NCBI RefSeq assembly: GCF_009796285.1
Contig: NZ_CP047020.1
Coordinates: 6,076,001 to 6,140,000, forward strand
Length of the DNA: 64,000 nt
Source: Streptomyces broussonetiae
Lineage (GTDB): Bacteria; Actinomycetota; Actinomycetes; Streptomycetales; Streptomycetaceae
Reading direction: 5' to 3'
Part shown: piece after piece, positions 32,537 through 40,610 of the stretch
Layout of the letters: each line of letters starts with the position of its first letter
Numbering within the stretch: position 1 is the first letter of the stretch
The notes under the pieces: generated by a model
Database searches by the model: none
The model's input: only the letters and a program-made list of their open reading frames with translations
What the model was told of the DNA's origin: nothing
Program-made: the position numbers and the translations under genes

Positions 32537-35203
32537 CTAGCCGCGGGCCAGTTGCTGCCAGATGGTCGCCGCTGCCGCGAGCTGGGCAAGCAGCCAGGTG
32601 ATGTGCCCGGACAGGCCCCGGAGCTGGTAGACGGACAGCAGTAGTGCGAAACGACTGGGCCAGTACTGCCGTTCCTTCCTGAACGTCGAGGTGTCCATCC
32701 AGATGCTGGTGAGCGTCAGGATGATCAGCATGAGCACGGAGTAGAGAAGCAGCATGCCGAAGTCCACGTCGGTGAACCTGTTGAGCAGCACGGCGAGGCA
32801 GGCGGGCACGGCGTAGGCGGAGGTGAGGCTCCAGGCGCGAACGGGGCTGCGACGGCCGGGGAGCAGGCGCCAGAGCGCGCCCAGGACGAACCCGGCGGCG
32901 GCCCAGGCCACCTGATAGGCGATGAGACTTGCGACGACATTGGGAATTCCCGTGGGCTGGAAGCTGAGTTGCAGCATGTTCCAGGGATTGTGCAACTGCA
33001 GATAGAGCAGCGCTCCGCTGGCCGGGATCCCGAAGCAGAAGGCCGGCCGCGCGGTGCGCAGGGCGTTCGTCCACCAGCGGCCTTCCGGTCCCCAGGCCAG
33101 GGCGGCTTCCAGAACGGAAATGTGCTCGGGCGGGTTGTTGTGGCCGCAGCCGTCCGCCAGCCACCGGCGCAACCCGTGCAGCCGGCCCTCCAGTTGTTCG
33201 CAGGTGACGCCTTCGGCGCGCCCTTGGTCCAGCAGTCCCAACTGGTGGTTGAGGCTGCGGTACTCATGGGCCTTGGCCATCAGCGCACGGCGACGCTTCT
33301 TGGTGCTCAGCCTCTTCACGTAGAAGGCGTCGCCCAACTGGCTCAGTACCGACCACCGTCGCCCTGCGGCGAGGACCGCGAACAACGAGCCGATGTTCAG
33401 GATGAGCCAGAGGCTGTACTGGGCGCTGTTCCCCGCCAGTGTGGCGCCCTGCAGACCCGTGGTGAAGGCGAACACCACCGCGGTGAGCAGCAGGTCCGGC
33501 CCTTCCGGGCCCAGAGCGGTACTTTTCCGTTTACGGCCGGTCCGGACCCGTGGCGTTTTGCTGCGAATGTGCAACAGGGCCAGGAGCGCGATACCCGTCA
33601 GGACCCAACTGTAGGAGAAGACCCAGGTGAGCTCGGTGCCGGGGAATCCTCCCAGGTACTTGCTGACGTACGCCCCGTGCTGGGCCCCGGTGTTCTGGCC
33701 GGTGAGCCAGGTGATTCGTCTCCACTGGTTCTCGCTTTCCCAGCAGAGGTAGAGGAGCAGGCCTGCGGCGACCACCCCGAGCAGCGCGGAGAGGACGGCG
33801 ACGCAACGAACCGGCGCCTTGTCCCACCGGGCGGTCCAGGAGGCCGGGATCAGGGCTCCCTCGCGTCCGAAGCGCCATGCCCACGCGGTCATGGCGGCCA
33901 GCCACAACCACACGGTGGCCAGGTCGATCAGCACGTACCCGAACTTGGCGGAGGCGCTGGGTGCCACCTTCGACACCAGCGTCGGCGGCAGGCCGAACAG
34001 CTCGGGTGCCAGGACCACGAGCAGGCCGACCGCGGCCACCGTCGAGGCCGTGCCGATGACGGCGGGCGCCTGGCGACGCCGTCGGTCCTCGAAGGGGCCG
34101 GACGCGGCGGTCGTACCGTCTGCGGTCGTACCGTCTGCGGCGGTACCGCCTGCGGCTGTACCGCCTGCGGCGGTACCGCCTGCGGCTGTACCGCGTGCGG
34201 CTGTACCGCTAGCGGTCGTACCGCCTGCGGTCGTGATCGGACCGCCGCCGCACCAGGGACGGGCGACGAGGACGAGCGCCAGTCCGGCGGCGATGCAGAC
34301 GAGGGTGTACCCGTGCGGGCTGATCGAATTCTGGGAGTTGAGCAGAATCAGCATCAGGGCGACCGCCCCGCTGAGCACGGCCCACTGCAGAACGGCCTGT
34401 GTGGGGTTGTCGTCGTGCCCGCTGCCGGCGGCGCCGACCGGATGGGCCCGCCGGGTACGCAGCGCCGCGAGTGCGATCACGGCGGAAGCGCACACCCACC
34501 AGGCCGCGACTCCTGCCGTGCTCCAGAACGACTGGCCGTAGCTGAGGACCCAGGAGCGCTGCCACGGGAGGTCGACCTCGAGCCGGATACTGGTGGGCCG
34601 GTTGTTCTCCCATACCAGTCTCTTCTCCGTGGAGCGGAATGCGAGTCCGGAGCGGTCATTGAAATCCAGGCCGCCCAGGTCGGCCTCGACTTTCTCCCAG
34701 CCTGCCTTCTGGAGTGTCGGCGGACGGAGCCGAACCTGCCATCTCTCGTCCTGCTCCCGGTTGATCTCCCAGGGACCCAGCACAATTGGTTTGTAACTGT
34801 TGATCAAAGCGATGGAATCGTATTCGACACTGACTCTTTTGCCCGTGATGCTCACGACCGGTGACTGGGTCCGCCACTCCCCGGTGTGCAGCGAATTGTC
34901 CGGCCCGCGCAGCAGGCAGTGCATTGCGGTCTGGTATTCCCGGGAGTCTTCGCTGAACGTCAGCTGCCTCGCCAGGGGCCATTTGTCCAGGGGTAACTTG
35001 ATTTTCTCGGTGGAATAGACTCTGACGTAGTTTCCGCCGGGATTCTGGTCGAACCGGATCCCGGCGTCGACGGTGCTGGTATCGAGCTGATTATCCCGAC
35101 AATTGACGCTATTGTTCTGTTGTGCCTGCGCGGCGGGACACCCCCACCACAGCGCGGCCAACGCCAGGAACAGCAAAAACCGCCGCCACCGGATCCCCTT
35201 CAT
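32537..35203 (-). CDS. Large multi-pass membrane protein, DUF6185-like, unknown function
   Basis: 888 residues from ATG 35203. A signal-like N-terminus (LLFLALAALWWGCPAAQA), an external beta-rich region to about residue 220, then about a dozen membrane helices. A tandem GTxAx repeat occurs at about 326-365, and a soluble basic/helical part (KRLSTKKRRRALMAKAHEYRSLNHQLGLL...CEQLEGRLHGLRRWLADGCG) at about 635-700. I associate it with DUF6185 from memory only. No catalytic motif is recognised. The 5' third of the gene is visibly more A/T-rich than the surroundings, suggesting acquisition. Divergent from the gene at 35377. Confidence 0.75.
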   Translation of the reverse strand: MKGIRWRRFLLFLALAALWWGCPAAQAQQNNSVNCRDNQLDTSTVDAGIRFDQNPGGNYVRVYSTEKIKLPLDKWPLARQLTFSEDSREYQTAMHCLLRGPDNSLHTGEWRTQSPVVSITGKRVSVEYDSIALINSYKPIVLGPWEINREQDERWQVRLRPPTLQKAGWEKVEADLGGLDFNDRSGLAFRSTEKRLVWENNRPTSIRLEVDLPWQRSWVLSYGQSFWSTAGVAAWWVCASAVIALAALRTRRAHPVGAAGSGHDDNPTQAVLQWAVLSGAVALMLILLNSQNSISPHGYTLVCIAAGLALVLVARPWCGGGPITTAGGTTASGTAARGTAAGGTAAGGTAAGGTAADGTTADGTTAASGPFEDRRRRQAPAVIGTASTVAAVGLLVVLAPELFGLPPTLVSKVAPSASAKFGYVLIDLATVWLWLAAMTAWAWRFGREGALIPASWTARWDKAPVRCVAVLSALLGVVAAGLLLYLCWESENQWRRITWLTGQNTGAQHGAYVSKYLGGFPGTELTWVFSYSWVLTGIALLALLHIRSKTPRVRTGRKRKSTALGPEGPDLLLTAVVFAFTTGLQGATLAGNSAQYSLWLILNIGSLFAVLAAGRRWSVLSQLGDAFYVKRLSTKKRRRALMAKAHEYRSLNHQLGLLDQGRAEGVTCEQLEGRLHGLRRWLADGCGHNNPPEHISVLEAALAWGPEGRWWTNALRTARPAFCFGIPASGALLYLQLHNPWNMLQLSFQPTGIPNVVASLIAYQVAWAAAGFVLGALWRLLPGRRSPVRAWSLTSAYAVPACLAVLLNRFTDVDFGMLLLYSVLMLIILTLTSIWMDTSTFRKERQYWPSRFALLLSVYQLRGLSGHITWLLAQLAAAATIWQQLARG
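34107..34226 (-). repeat. 15-bp tandem repeat (eight units) in the membrane-protein gene
   Basis: Eight 15-base units of the type gcggtcgtaccgtct / gcggctgtaccgcct, each encoding a five-residue GTxAx unit. The unit length keeps the frame, so copy-number change is tolerated. Confidence 0.92.
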
Positions 35204-35376
35204 CGCCCCGGCACCTCCTCCCCGAGGAATTTAGCCGGGTGTCATATGCGGCGCTCACTGACACACGGCCGGAGGACCACCGGCCCACTCCATCGGCCGT
35301 TGCCTTCGAAGTGCAGGAAATCAGTCAGTGGCTGATAATGGAATCCGATGACCGTCGGCTGATTGACGGAGGGGTC

Positions 35377-35784
35377 ATGACCGACACATCAATGTCCGTG
35401 CCGAGGAACCCTCTTCCCCGATTCGAGGAAGCCCAGGGGCTCGGGCCCCAGGACGCGGAGTTCGTCCGGGATCTGGTGGCGGTGCTGGCCAAGCACGGGA
35501 ACCTGAACCGTTTCGGCCTGTGCCTTCTGCACGACCACTTCCCGATCGCCGCGGACGAGGTCCTGGTGGAGACGAACGACTCCAGAGCCCGCACGCTTCA
35601 CGCTCATGTGGAGAAGACGGCCGGCACCCGGCACACCAAGGCCTCGCAGTGGCGCTTCCTGCCGCACGGCGAGGGCGGGCCACCGGGTGCGGAGCGCGGC
35701 GCAGCGACGTACGAGGTGCTCCAGTTGTGCACCACGCTCGACCTGTGCCCCGGCAACGGACGCGAAGACGACCATCGACCGTGA
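35377..35784 (+). CDS. Unknown 135-residue protein divergent from the large membrane protein
   Basis: From ATG 35377 (cggagggg four bases upstream). Soluble, with EAQGLGPQDAEFVRDLVAVLAKHGNLNRFGLCLLHDHFPIAADEVLVETNDSRARTL and a C-terminal YEVLQLCTTLDLCPGN that holds two of its three cysteines. A His-Asp-His cluster (LLHDHFP) might bind metal. I do not recognise the family. It shares a 173-bp divergent promoter region, which includes an inverted repeat ggccgg/ccggcc at 35267-35285, with the 888-residue membrane protein. Confidence 0.65.
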   Translation: MTDTSMSVPRNPLPRFEEAQGLGPQDAEFVRDLVAVLAKHGNLNRFGLCLLHDHFPIAADEVLVETNDSRARTLHAHVEKTAGTRHTKASQWRFLPHGEGGPPGAERGAATYEVLQLCTTLDLCPGNGREDDHRP

Positions 35785-35816
35785 TCGCAGAGAAAGGCGA
35801 GAGAGCGGCATACGAA

Positions 35817-35852
35817 CGAAGGGGCGCCGTCCTGGAAGACGGCGCCCCTTCG
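35817..35852. terminator. Bidirectional terminator, first hairpin
   Basis: Perfect 15-bp stem cgaaggggcgccgtc / gacggcgccccttcg with a six-base loop, between the plus-strand unknown gene and convergent mrp. Confidence 0.85.
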
Positions 35853-35856
35853 TCCC

Positions 35857-35879
35857 GGCCGTCCCGCTGCGGGACGGCC
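35857..35879. terminator. Bidirectional terminator, second hairpin
   Basis: Perfect 10-bp stem ggccgtcccg / cgggacggcc with loop ctg, 4 bp before the mrp stop codon on the convergent strand. Confidence 0.7.
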
Positions 35880-35883
35880 CGTG

Positions 35884-37017
35884 TCAGAACTTGTTCTTGG
35901 GCGTGATCCCCAGCGACAGCCCCGACAGGCCCCGCTGCCGTCCCCCCAGCTTCCCGGCGATCGCCCGCAGGGCGCTGCCCGCGGGGGAGTCCGGGTCGGT
36001 CAGGACGACCGGCTTGCCCTCGTCGCCGCCCTCGCGCAGACGGACGTCGATCGGGATGCTGCCGAGGACCGGGACCGTCGCACCGGTGGTGCGGGTCAGG
36101 CCGTCGGCGACCAGCTGGCCGCCGCCCGTGCCGAAGACGTCGACCATCTCGCCGCAGTGCGGGCAGGGCAGGCCGGACATGTTCTCGACCACGCCGACGA
36201 TCTTCTGGTGGGTCTGCACCGCGATGGAGCCGGCGCGCTCGGCGACCTCGGCCGCCGCCTGCTGAGGCGTGGTCACGACGAGGATCTCGGCGTTCGGGAC
36301 CAGCTGGGCCACGGAGATCGCGATGTCGCCGGTGCCGGGCGGCAGGTCCAGCAGGAGGACGTCGAGGTCGCCCCAGTAGACGTCCGCCAGGAACTGCTGG
36401 AGCGCCCGGTGCAGCATCGGGCCGCGCCAGACGACCGGGGCGTTGCCAGGGGTGAACATGCCGATGGAGATGACCTTCACGCCGTTCGCCGACGGCGGCA
36501 TGATCATGTTCTCGACCTGGGTCGGGCGACCGTCCGCGCCCAGCATGCGCGGCACGCTGTGGCCGTAGATGTCGGCGTCGACGACGCCCACCTTGAGTCC
36601 GTCGGCCGCCATGGCCGCCGCCAGGTTGACCGTCACGGAGGACTTGCCGACGCCGCCCTTGCCGGAGGCGACCGCGTAGACCCGGGTCAGGCTGCCCGGC
36701 TTGGCGAAGGGGACCTCGCGCTCGGCCTGGCCGCCGCGCAGGGCGGTGGCCAGCTCCTTGCGCTGCTCGTCGCTCATCACGTCCAGCGTGACGTCGACCC
36801 GGGTGACGCCCTCGATGCGGGAGACCGCGTCGGTGACGCGCTGGGTGATGGTGTCGCGCATGGGGCAGCCGGACACCGTCAGGTACACGGTGACCGCGAC
36901 CGCTCCGTCCGCGCCGATCTCCACCGACTTGACCATCCCCAGTTCGGTGATGGGGCGGTTGATCTCGGGGTCGTTCACCGTCGCCAGTGCCTCGCGCACC
37001 GCGTCTTCCGTAGCCAT
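35884..37017 (-). CDS. mrp: Mrp/ApbC-type iron-sulfur cluster carrier ATPase
   Basis: 377 residues from ATG 37017. N-terminal MIP18/DUF59 domain (about 1-85, with SGCPMRDTI) and a P-loop NTPase domain with the deviant Walker A ASGKGGVGKSS at about 117-127, VVDADIYGHSVPRMLG (Walker A') and LLLDLPPGTGD. The carrier cysteines are in LPCPHCGEMVDVFG. Delivers Fe-S clusters to target proteins. Same position as Rv1229c relative to tatB. Confidence 0.93.
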   Translation of the reverse strand: MATEDAVREALATVNDPEINRPITELGMVKSVEIGADGAVAVTVYLTVSGCPMRDTITQRVTDAVSRIEGVTRVDVTLDVMSDEQRKELATALRGGQAEREVPFAKPGSLTRVYAVASGKGGVGKSSVTVNLAAAMAADGLKVGVVDADIYGHSVPRMLGADGRPTQVENMIMPPSANGVKVISIGMFTPGNAPVVWRGPMLHRALQQFLADVYWGDLDVLLLDLPPGTGDIAISVAQLVPNAEILVVTTPQQAAAEVAERAGSIAVQTHQKIVGVVENMSGLPCPHCGEMVDVFGTGGGQLVADGLTRTTGATVPVLGSIPIDVRLREGGDEGKPVVLTDPDSPAGSALRAIAGKLGGRQRGLSGLSLGITPKNKF

Positions 37018-37060
37018 AAGGACGATGGTACGGCGCGCCGAGGGGCCTTCGGGATGCCCT

Positions 37061-37675
37061 TCAGCGGTCGTCTGTGTCACGTCCCGTGGACCGTTCTGAC
37101 CGTTCCGCCGGGAATACGACATGACCGTCGTGTCCGTCGGAGCGCCACCGTTCCTCCAGGTCCCTCATCAGGTCCTGCAACTCCGAGCGCATCCAGTCGC
37201 GGGTCGCCACCTCGCCGAGGCCCGTGCGCAGCGCGGCGATCTCCCGGGTCAGGTACTCGGTGTCGGCGATCGACCGCTCGTTCTGCTTGCGGTCCTGCTC
37301 CAGGTTGACCCGGTCGCGGTCGTCCTGCCGGTTCTGCGCGAGCAGGATCAGCGGGGCCGCGTAGGAGGCCTGCAGGGACAGGGCCAGGGTCAGGAAGATG
37401 AACGGGTACTGGTCGAAGCGCAGCACGGCGGGCACGGTGACGTTCCACAGCACCCAGAGGATGATGACGACCGTCATCCAGACGATGAAGCGTCCCGTGC
37501 CCAGGAACCGCGCGATCTTCTCCGACAGCCGCCCGAAGGCCTCCGGGTCCCATTCGGGCAGGATCCGGCGCCTGGGCGGGCGCGGCTGGTCCAGACGGGG
37601 CGTACGGGGCCGGGTGGCCGCCGTGGCACCCGTCGGGGTGCGCTCGCGGGTGCCGCTCTCGCGCTCAGGAGCCAT
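37061..37675 (-). CDS. DUF1003 family membrane protein
   Basis: 204 residues. Basic Pro-rich N-terminus, DUF1003 core: KIARFLGTGRFIVWMTVVIILWVLWNV, a second helix FIFLTLALSLQASYAAPLILLAQNRQ, then DRDRVNLEQDRKQNERSIADTEYLTREIAALR as a coiled coil. Its start overlaps the end of the MgtE-like gene by 11 bp, so the two are coupled. Function unknown; association with a magnesium-type sensor domain is suggestive. Confidence 0.9.
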   Translation of the reverse strand: MAPERESGTRERTPTGATAATRPRTPRLDQPRPPRRRILPEWDPEAFGRLSEKIARFLGTGRFIVWMTVVIILWVLWNVTVPAVLRFDQYPFIFLTLALSLQASYAAPLILLAQNRQDDRDRVNLEQDRKQNERSIADTEYLTREIAALRTGLGEVATRDWMRSELQDLMRDLEERWRSDGHDGHVVFPAERSERSTGRDTDDR

Positions 37676-38954
37676 GCGCGGCCGCCCCCTCTCCCTCGTC
37701 CAGGTGGAACTCGGTCTCCCGCCAGTCCTCGGGCAGCATGTGGTCCAGTACGTCGTCCACGGTCACCGCCCCCAGCAGCGACCCGGCCTCGTCCACCACC
37801 GGCGCGGCCACCATGTCGTACGTGGCGAAGAACCCGGCGATGACGGGCAGGGCGGCGTCCGGGGCCAGAGTCTGCAGGTCGTCGTCCACGAGCGAGCTGA
37901 CCAGCGTGTACGGCGGGTCGCGCAGCAGCCGCTGGAAGTGGACGGTGCCCAGGTACCTGCCGGTCGGGGTCTCGTCGGGCGGGCGGCAGACGTAGACCTG
38001 GGCGGCGAGCGCGGGGGAGAGGTCGGGGTTGCGGACCCGGGCGAGCGCGTCGGCGACCGTGGCGTCCGGGCGCAGCACGATCGGCTCGGTGGTCATCAGA
38101 CCTCCTGCCGTGTGCTCCTCGTACGACATCAGACGGCGCATGTCGGCCGCGTCGGCCGGCTGCATCAGGCTCAGCAGCCGTTCCTTGTCCTCCTCCGGCA
38201 GCTCGGAGAGCAGGTCGGCCGCGTCGTCGGGGTCCATGGCCTCCAGGACGTCCGCCGCACGCTCCTCCTTGAGCTTGCCGAGGATCTCGATCTGGTCGTC
38301 CTCCGGGAGTTCTTCCAGTACGTCGGCGAGGCGGTCGTCGTCGAGCGCGGCGGCGACCTCGGCCCGCCGTTTGGCGGAGAGGTGGTGCAGCACGTTGGCG
38401 AGGTCGGCCGGGCGCAGCTGCTCGAAGGTGGCGAGCAGGCTCTCGGCGCCCTGCCCGTGTTCCTCGAGGGAGAAGCCGGTGACGTCCGACCACTCGGCGG
38501 TCAGCGTCTCGCCCCTGGCCCGCCGGAAGGCACCGCTCTTCTTCCCCTTGCGGATGAAGACGCGGTCGACCTCCCAGTCCCGGCGGGCGGGCAGCTGCTG
38601 CACGGACACGTCGAGGACGGTCGCCTCCTCGCCGGTCTCCACGAGCGTCACGCGCCGGTCCAGCAGCTCCCCGAAGACCAGCCGCTCGGTGGGCCGCTGC
38701 TCGAAGCGGCGGACGTTCATGACGCCGGTGGTGATGACCTGTCCGGTCTCGATGCCGGTCACCCGGGTCATGGGCAGGAAGATCCGGCGCCGGGTGGACA
38801 GCTCGACGACCAGCCCGAGCACCCGCGGGGGCCGTCGGCCGACGCGCAACATGACGACCAGGTCGCGGACGCGGCCCACCTGGTCGCCGTTGGGATCGAA
38901 GACGGGGACCCCGGCGAGGTGTGAGACGAAGATCCGTGGGGCGCCGGCTGCCAT
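37665..38954 (-). CDS. MgtE cytosolic-domain protein (PRC barrel, MgtE N, CBS pair) lacking a membrane channel
   Basis: 429 residues. A PRC-barrel-like N-terminal half (HLAGVPVFDPNGDQVGRVRDLVV; second copy near 95-135), a superhelical MgtE N domain (LLATFEQLRPADLANVLHHLSAKRRAEVAAALDDDRLADVLEELPEDDQ), and two CBS domains (MTTEPIVLRPDATVADAL; FATYDMVAAPVVDEAGSLLGAVTVDDVLDHML). The MgtE transmembrane domain is absent, so this is a Mg2+-sensing module without a pore. Coupled to DUF1003. Rv1232c is comparable. Confidence 0.9.
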   Translation of the reverse strand: MAAGAPRIFVSHLAGVPVFDPNGDQVGRVRDLVVMLRVGRRPPRVLGLVVELSTRRRIFLPMTRVTGIETGQVITTGVMNVRRFEQRPTERLVFGELLDRRVTLVETGEEATVLDVSVQQLPARRDWEVDRVFIRKGKKSGAFRRARGETLTAEWSDVTGFSLEEHGQGAESLLATFEQLRPADLANVLHHLSAKRRAEVAAALDDDRLADVLEELPEDDQIEILGKLKEERAADVLEAMDPDDAADLLSELPEEDKERLLSLMQPADAADMRRLMSYEEHTAGGLMTTEPIVLRPDATVADALARVRNPDLSPALAAQVYVCRPPDETPTGRYLGTVHFQRLLRDPPYTLVSSLVDDDLQTLAPDAALPVIAGFFATYDMVAAPVVDEAGSLLGAVTVDDVLDHMLPEDWRETEFHLDEGEGAAAHGS

Positions 38955-39181
38955 GGCTTCAGTCTTCCTTGCTTCCTTTGCCGGTGGATTGCTGTGTGCG
39001 CGGGAGTTGTCCGGTGCTGGGGAATTACTCTGATTTGCCCTTTCGGATGCGCTTCAGGCTAGCCCGTACCGGCCGGACACGCGCTGGCGGAGAGTCCGGA
39101 CGGACTGGCTCCGCCGGGCGGCCGGGGCACCGGTACGCTGCCGTACGCCGCTCAGGACTTGTCAGAAAGGCAGCCTCACCT

Positions 39182-39931
39182 GTGACTGCGACTCCCCGGG
39201 GCCGAATCCGCCGGACCACGCGGATGACCGCGATGTGCGCACTGGCCGTGACAGGGGTGGCGGTGCTGGCGGGATGCGGTGGCGACGATCCGGACGCGGG
39301 GACCAACGGGGTGGGCAAGCTGTCCGCCGACGCGATCCAGGAGAGGACGCGGGCGGCGGCGGACACGGCTTCGGCGCTACGGCTGGCCGGGACCGTGGTC
39401 ACCAGCGGCCGTACGTACCAGCTGGACATGCGGCTGAAGGCCGACGGCGGCACCGGATCGGTGACCTCGCAGGGAGCGACCTTCCAGCTCCTGCGGATCG
39501 GTCAGCAGCTCTATCTGAAGGCCGACTCGGACTTCTGGAGCCACGCGGGCGACGGTGGCGGCGGCGACGGCACGGCAGGCAAGCTGAACGGCAAGTACGT
39601 CAAGGTGCCGCAGCAGGATCCCGCGTACAAGAAGTTCAGCGGCTTCACCGACAAGTCGGTCCTGCTCGACGGGCTGCTGACGCTGCACGGCTCCCTGGCG
39701 ACCGACGGCCACCACGACCAGTCGGGCACCCCCACCATCCGCATCACCGGCGACAAGGGCTCCGGCGGCACCCTCGACGTCTCGTTGCAGGGCACGCCGT
39801 ACCCGCTCCTCCTGTCCCGCGCCGGCGATGCGGGCACGCTCCGTTTCTCGGACTGGGGCAAGGACTTCACCGTGACCGAGCCGGCGAAGGACGACACGGT
39901 GGACTACGGCAGGCAGCTGCCGGCGTCGTAG
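39182..39931 (+). CDS. LppX/LolA-like lipoprotein, conserved hypothetical
   Basis: 249 residues from GTG 39182. Signal peptide ends in lipobox VLAGC with Cys32. The mature protein is beta-rich (LRLAGTVVTSGRTYQLDMRLKADGGTGSVTSQGATFQLLRIGQQLYLKADSDFW), which fits the LppX_LprAFG/LolA-like lipid-binding fold. Probably a surface-anchored protein that handles a hydrophobic ligand; this is inference from fold. Divergent from the MgtE-domain gene. Confidence 0.82.
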   Translation: MTATPRGRIRRTTRMTAMCALAVTGVAVLAGCGGDDPDAGTNGVGKLSADAIQERTRAAADTASALRLAGTVVTSGRTYQLDMRLKADGGTGSVTSQGATFQLLRIGQQLYLKADSDFWSHAGDGGGGDGTAGKLNGKYVKVPQQDPAYKKFSGFTDKSVLLDGLLTLHGSLATDGHHDQSGTPTIRITGDKGSGGTLDVSLQGTPYPLLLSRAGDAGTLRFSDWGKDFTVTEPAKDDTVDYGRQLPAS

Positions 39932-40015
39932 CTCGTTCCCGGCGCCGGGGCGGCGCTCGGCGACGACCGGGGCGGGGGCGGTGCCGACCGGGGCGTGGGC
40001 GGTGCCGAACCCGGC

Positions 40016-40558
40016 TCAGCCCCCGTGGCGCTCCTTCTTCCGCCGCCTGGCAAGAAGCTTGGGCAGCCCCGCCGGAATCGGCTGCCGCGTGGTCGCCGGC
40101 GTGGGCACCGGCACCTCGGCCAGGCTGCCCGACGGCAACGGCGCCACGGACCCGTCCGGAGTCAGGCGCAGCACCCGGCACTCGCGGGCCCAGCGGCCCG
40201 GCATCTCCTCGCCGTCCGGGGCGTTCAGGCGCTTGCCCTTCAGCTCGGCGACGGCCGTCTCCCAATCGGCCGAGCCCGCGGCCAGTTCGGTCACGGTCGC
40301 CGGGAACGTCACCAGCCGGCCGCCCTTGTCCTTGCTGCGCACGGTCACCTCGGCGAGGCCGCCGTCGACCAGCGCCGGCAGCGGCTGCTCCCCGGGCCCG
40401 TCGCCGACCAGGCACACCGCGCCCTCGTGCCACACGTGCCACAGTGCGCGCGCGGCCGGAGCGCCGGCGCCCCTGACCCAGACGAGGCCGGACTTCTTCA
40501 CGCTCTCCTCGATGAGGGCCCGGTCGAAAAGGGCCTGGCCGGGCAGCTCGCTTGTCAT
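40016..40558 (-). CDS. Conserved hypothetical protein (flavin-reductase/PPOx-like possible)
   Basis: 180 residues from ATG 40558. KSGLVWVRGAGAPAARALWHVWHEGAVCLVGDGPGEQPLP and the beta-type arrangement recall a split-barrel protein, but no cofactor motif is clear. C-terminal basic tail LLARRRKKERHGG. Preceded by corA on the same strand with 52 bp between. Function unknown. Confidence 0.7.
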   Translation of the reverse strand: MTSELPGQALFDRALIEESVKKSGLVWVRGAGAPAARALWHVWHEGAVCLVGDGPGEQPLPALVDGGLAEVTVRSKDKGGRLVTFPATVTELAAGSADWETAVAELKGKRLNAPDGEEMPGRWARECRVLRLTPDGSVAPLPSGSLAEVPVPTPATTRQPIPAGLPKLLARRRKKERHGG

Positions 40559-40610
40559 GCGCCCAGCCTATCCAGCCGCCCGCACGGCCGGCCGTCCCGT
40601 CCGGCCCGGT

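Noticed and set aside
34107..34226. 15-bp repeats as a CRISPR array
   Set aside because: Units are contiguous without spacers and keep a reading frame; no cas genes are near.
39932..40015. Terminator or regulatory role for the G-rich direct repeats after the lipoprotein gene
   Set aside because: Two similar gaccggggcg copies occur but form no stable hairpin; likely simple low-complexity sequence.
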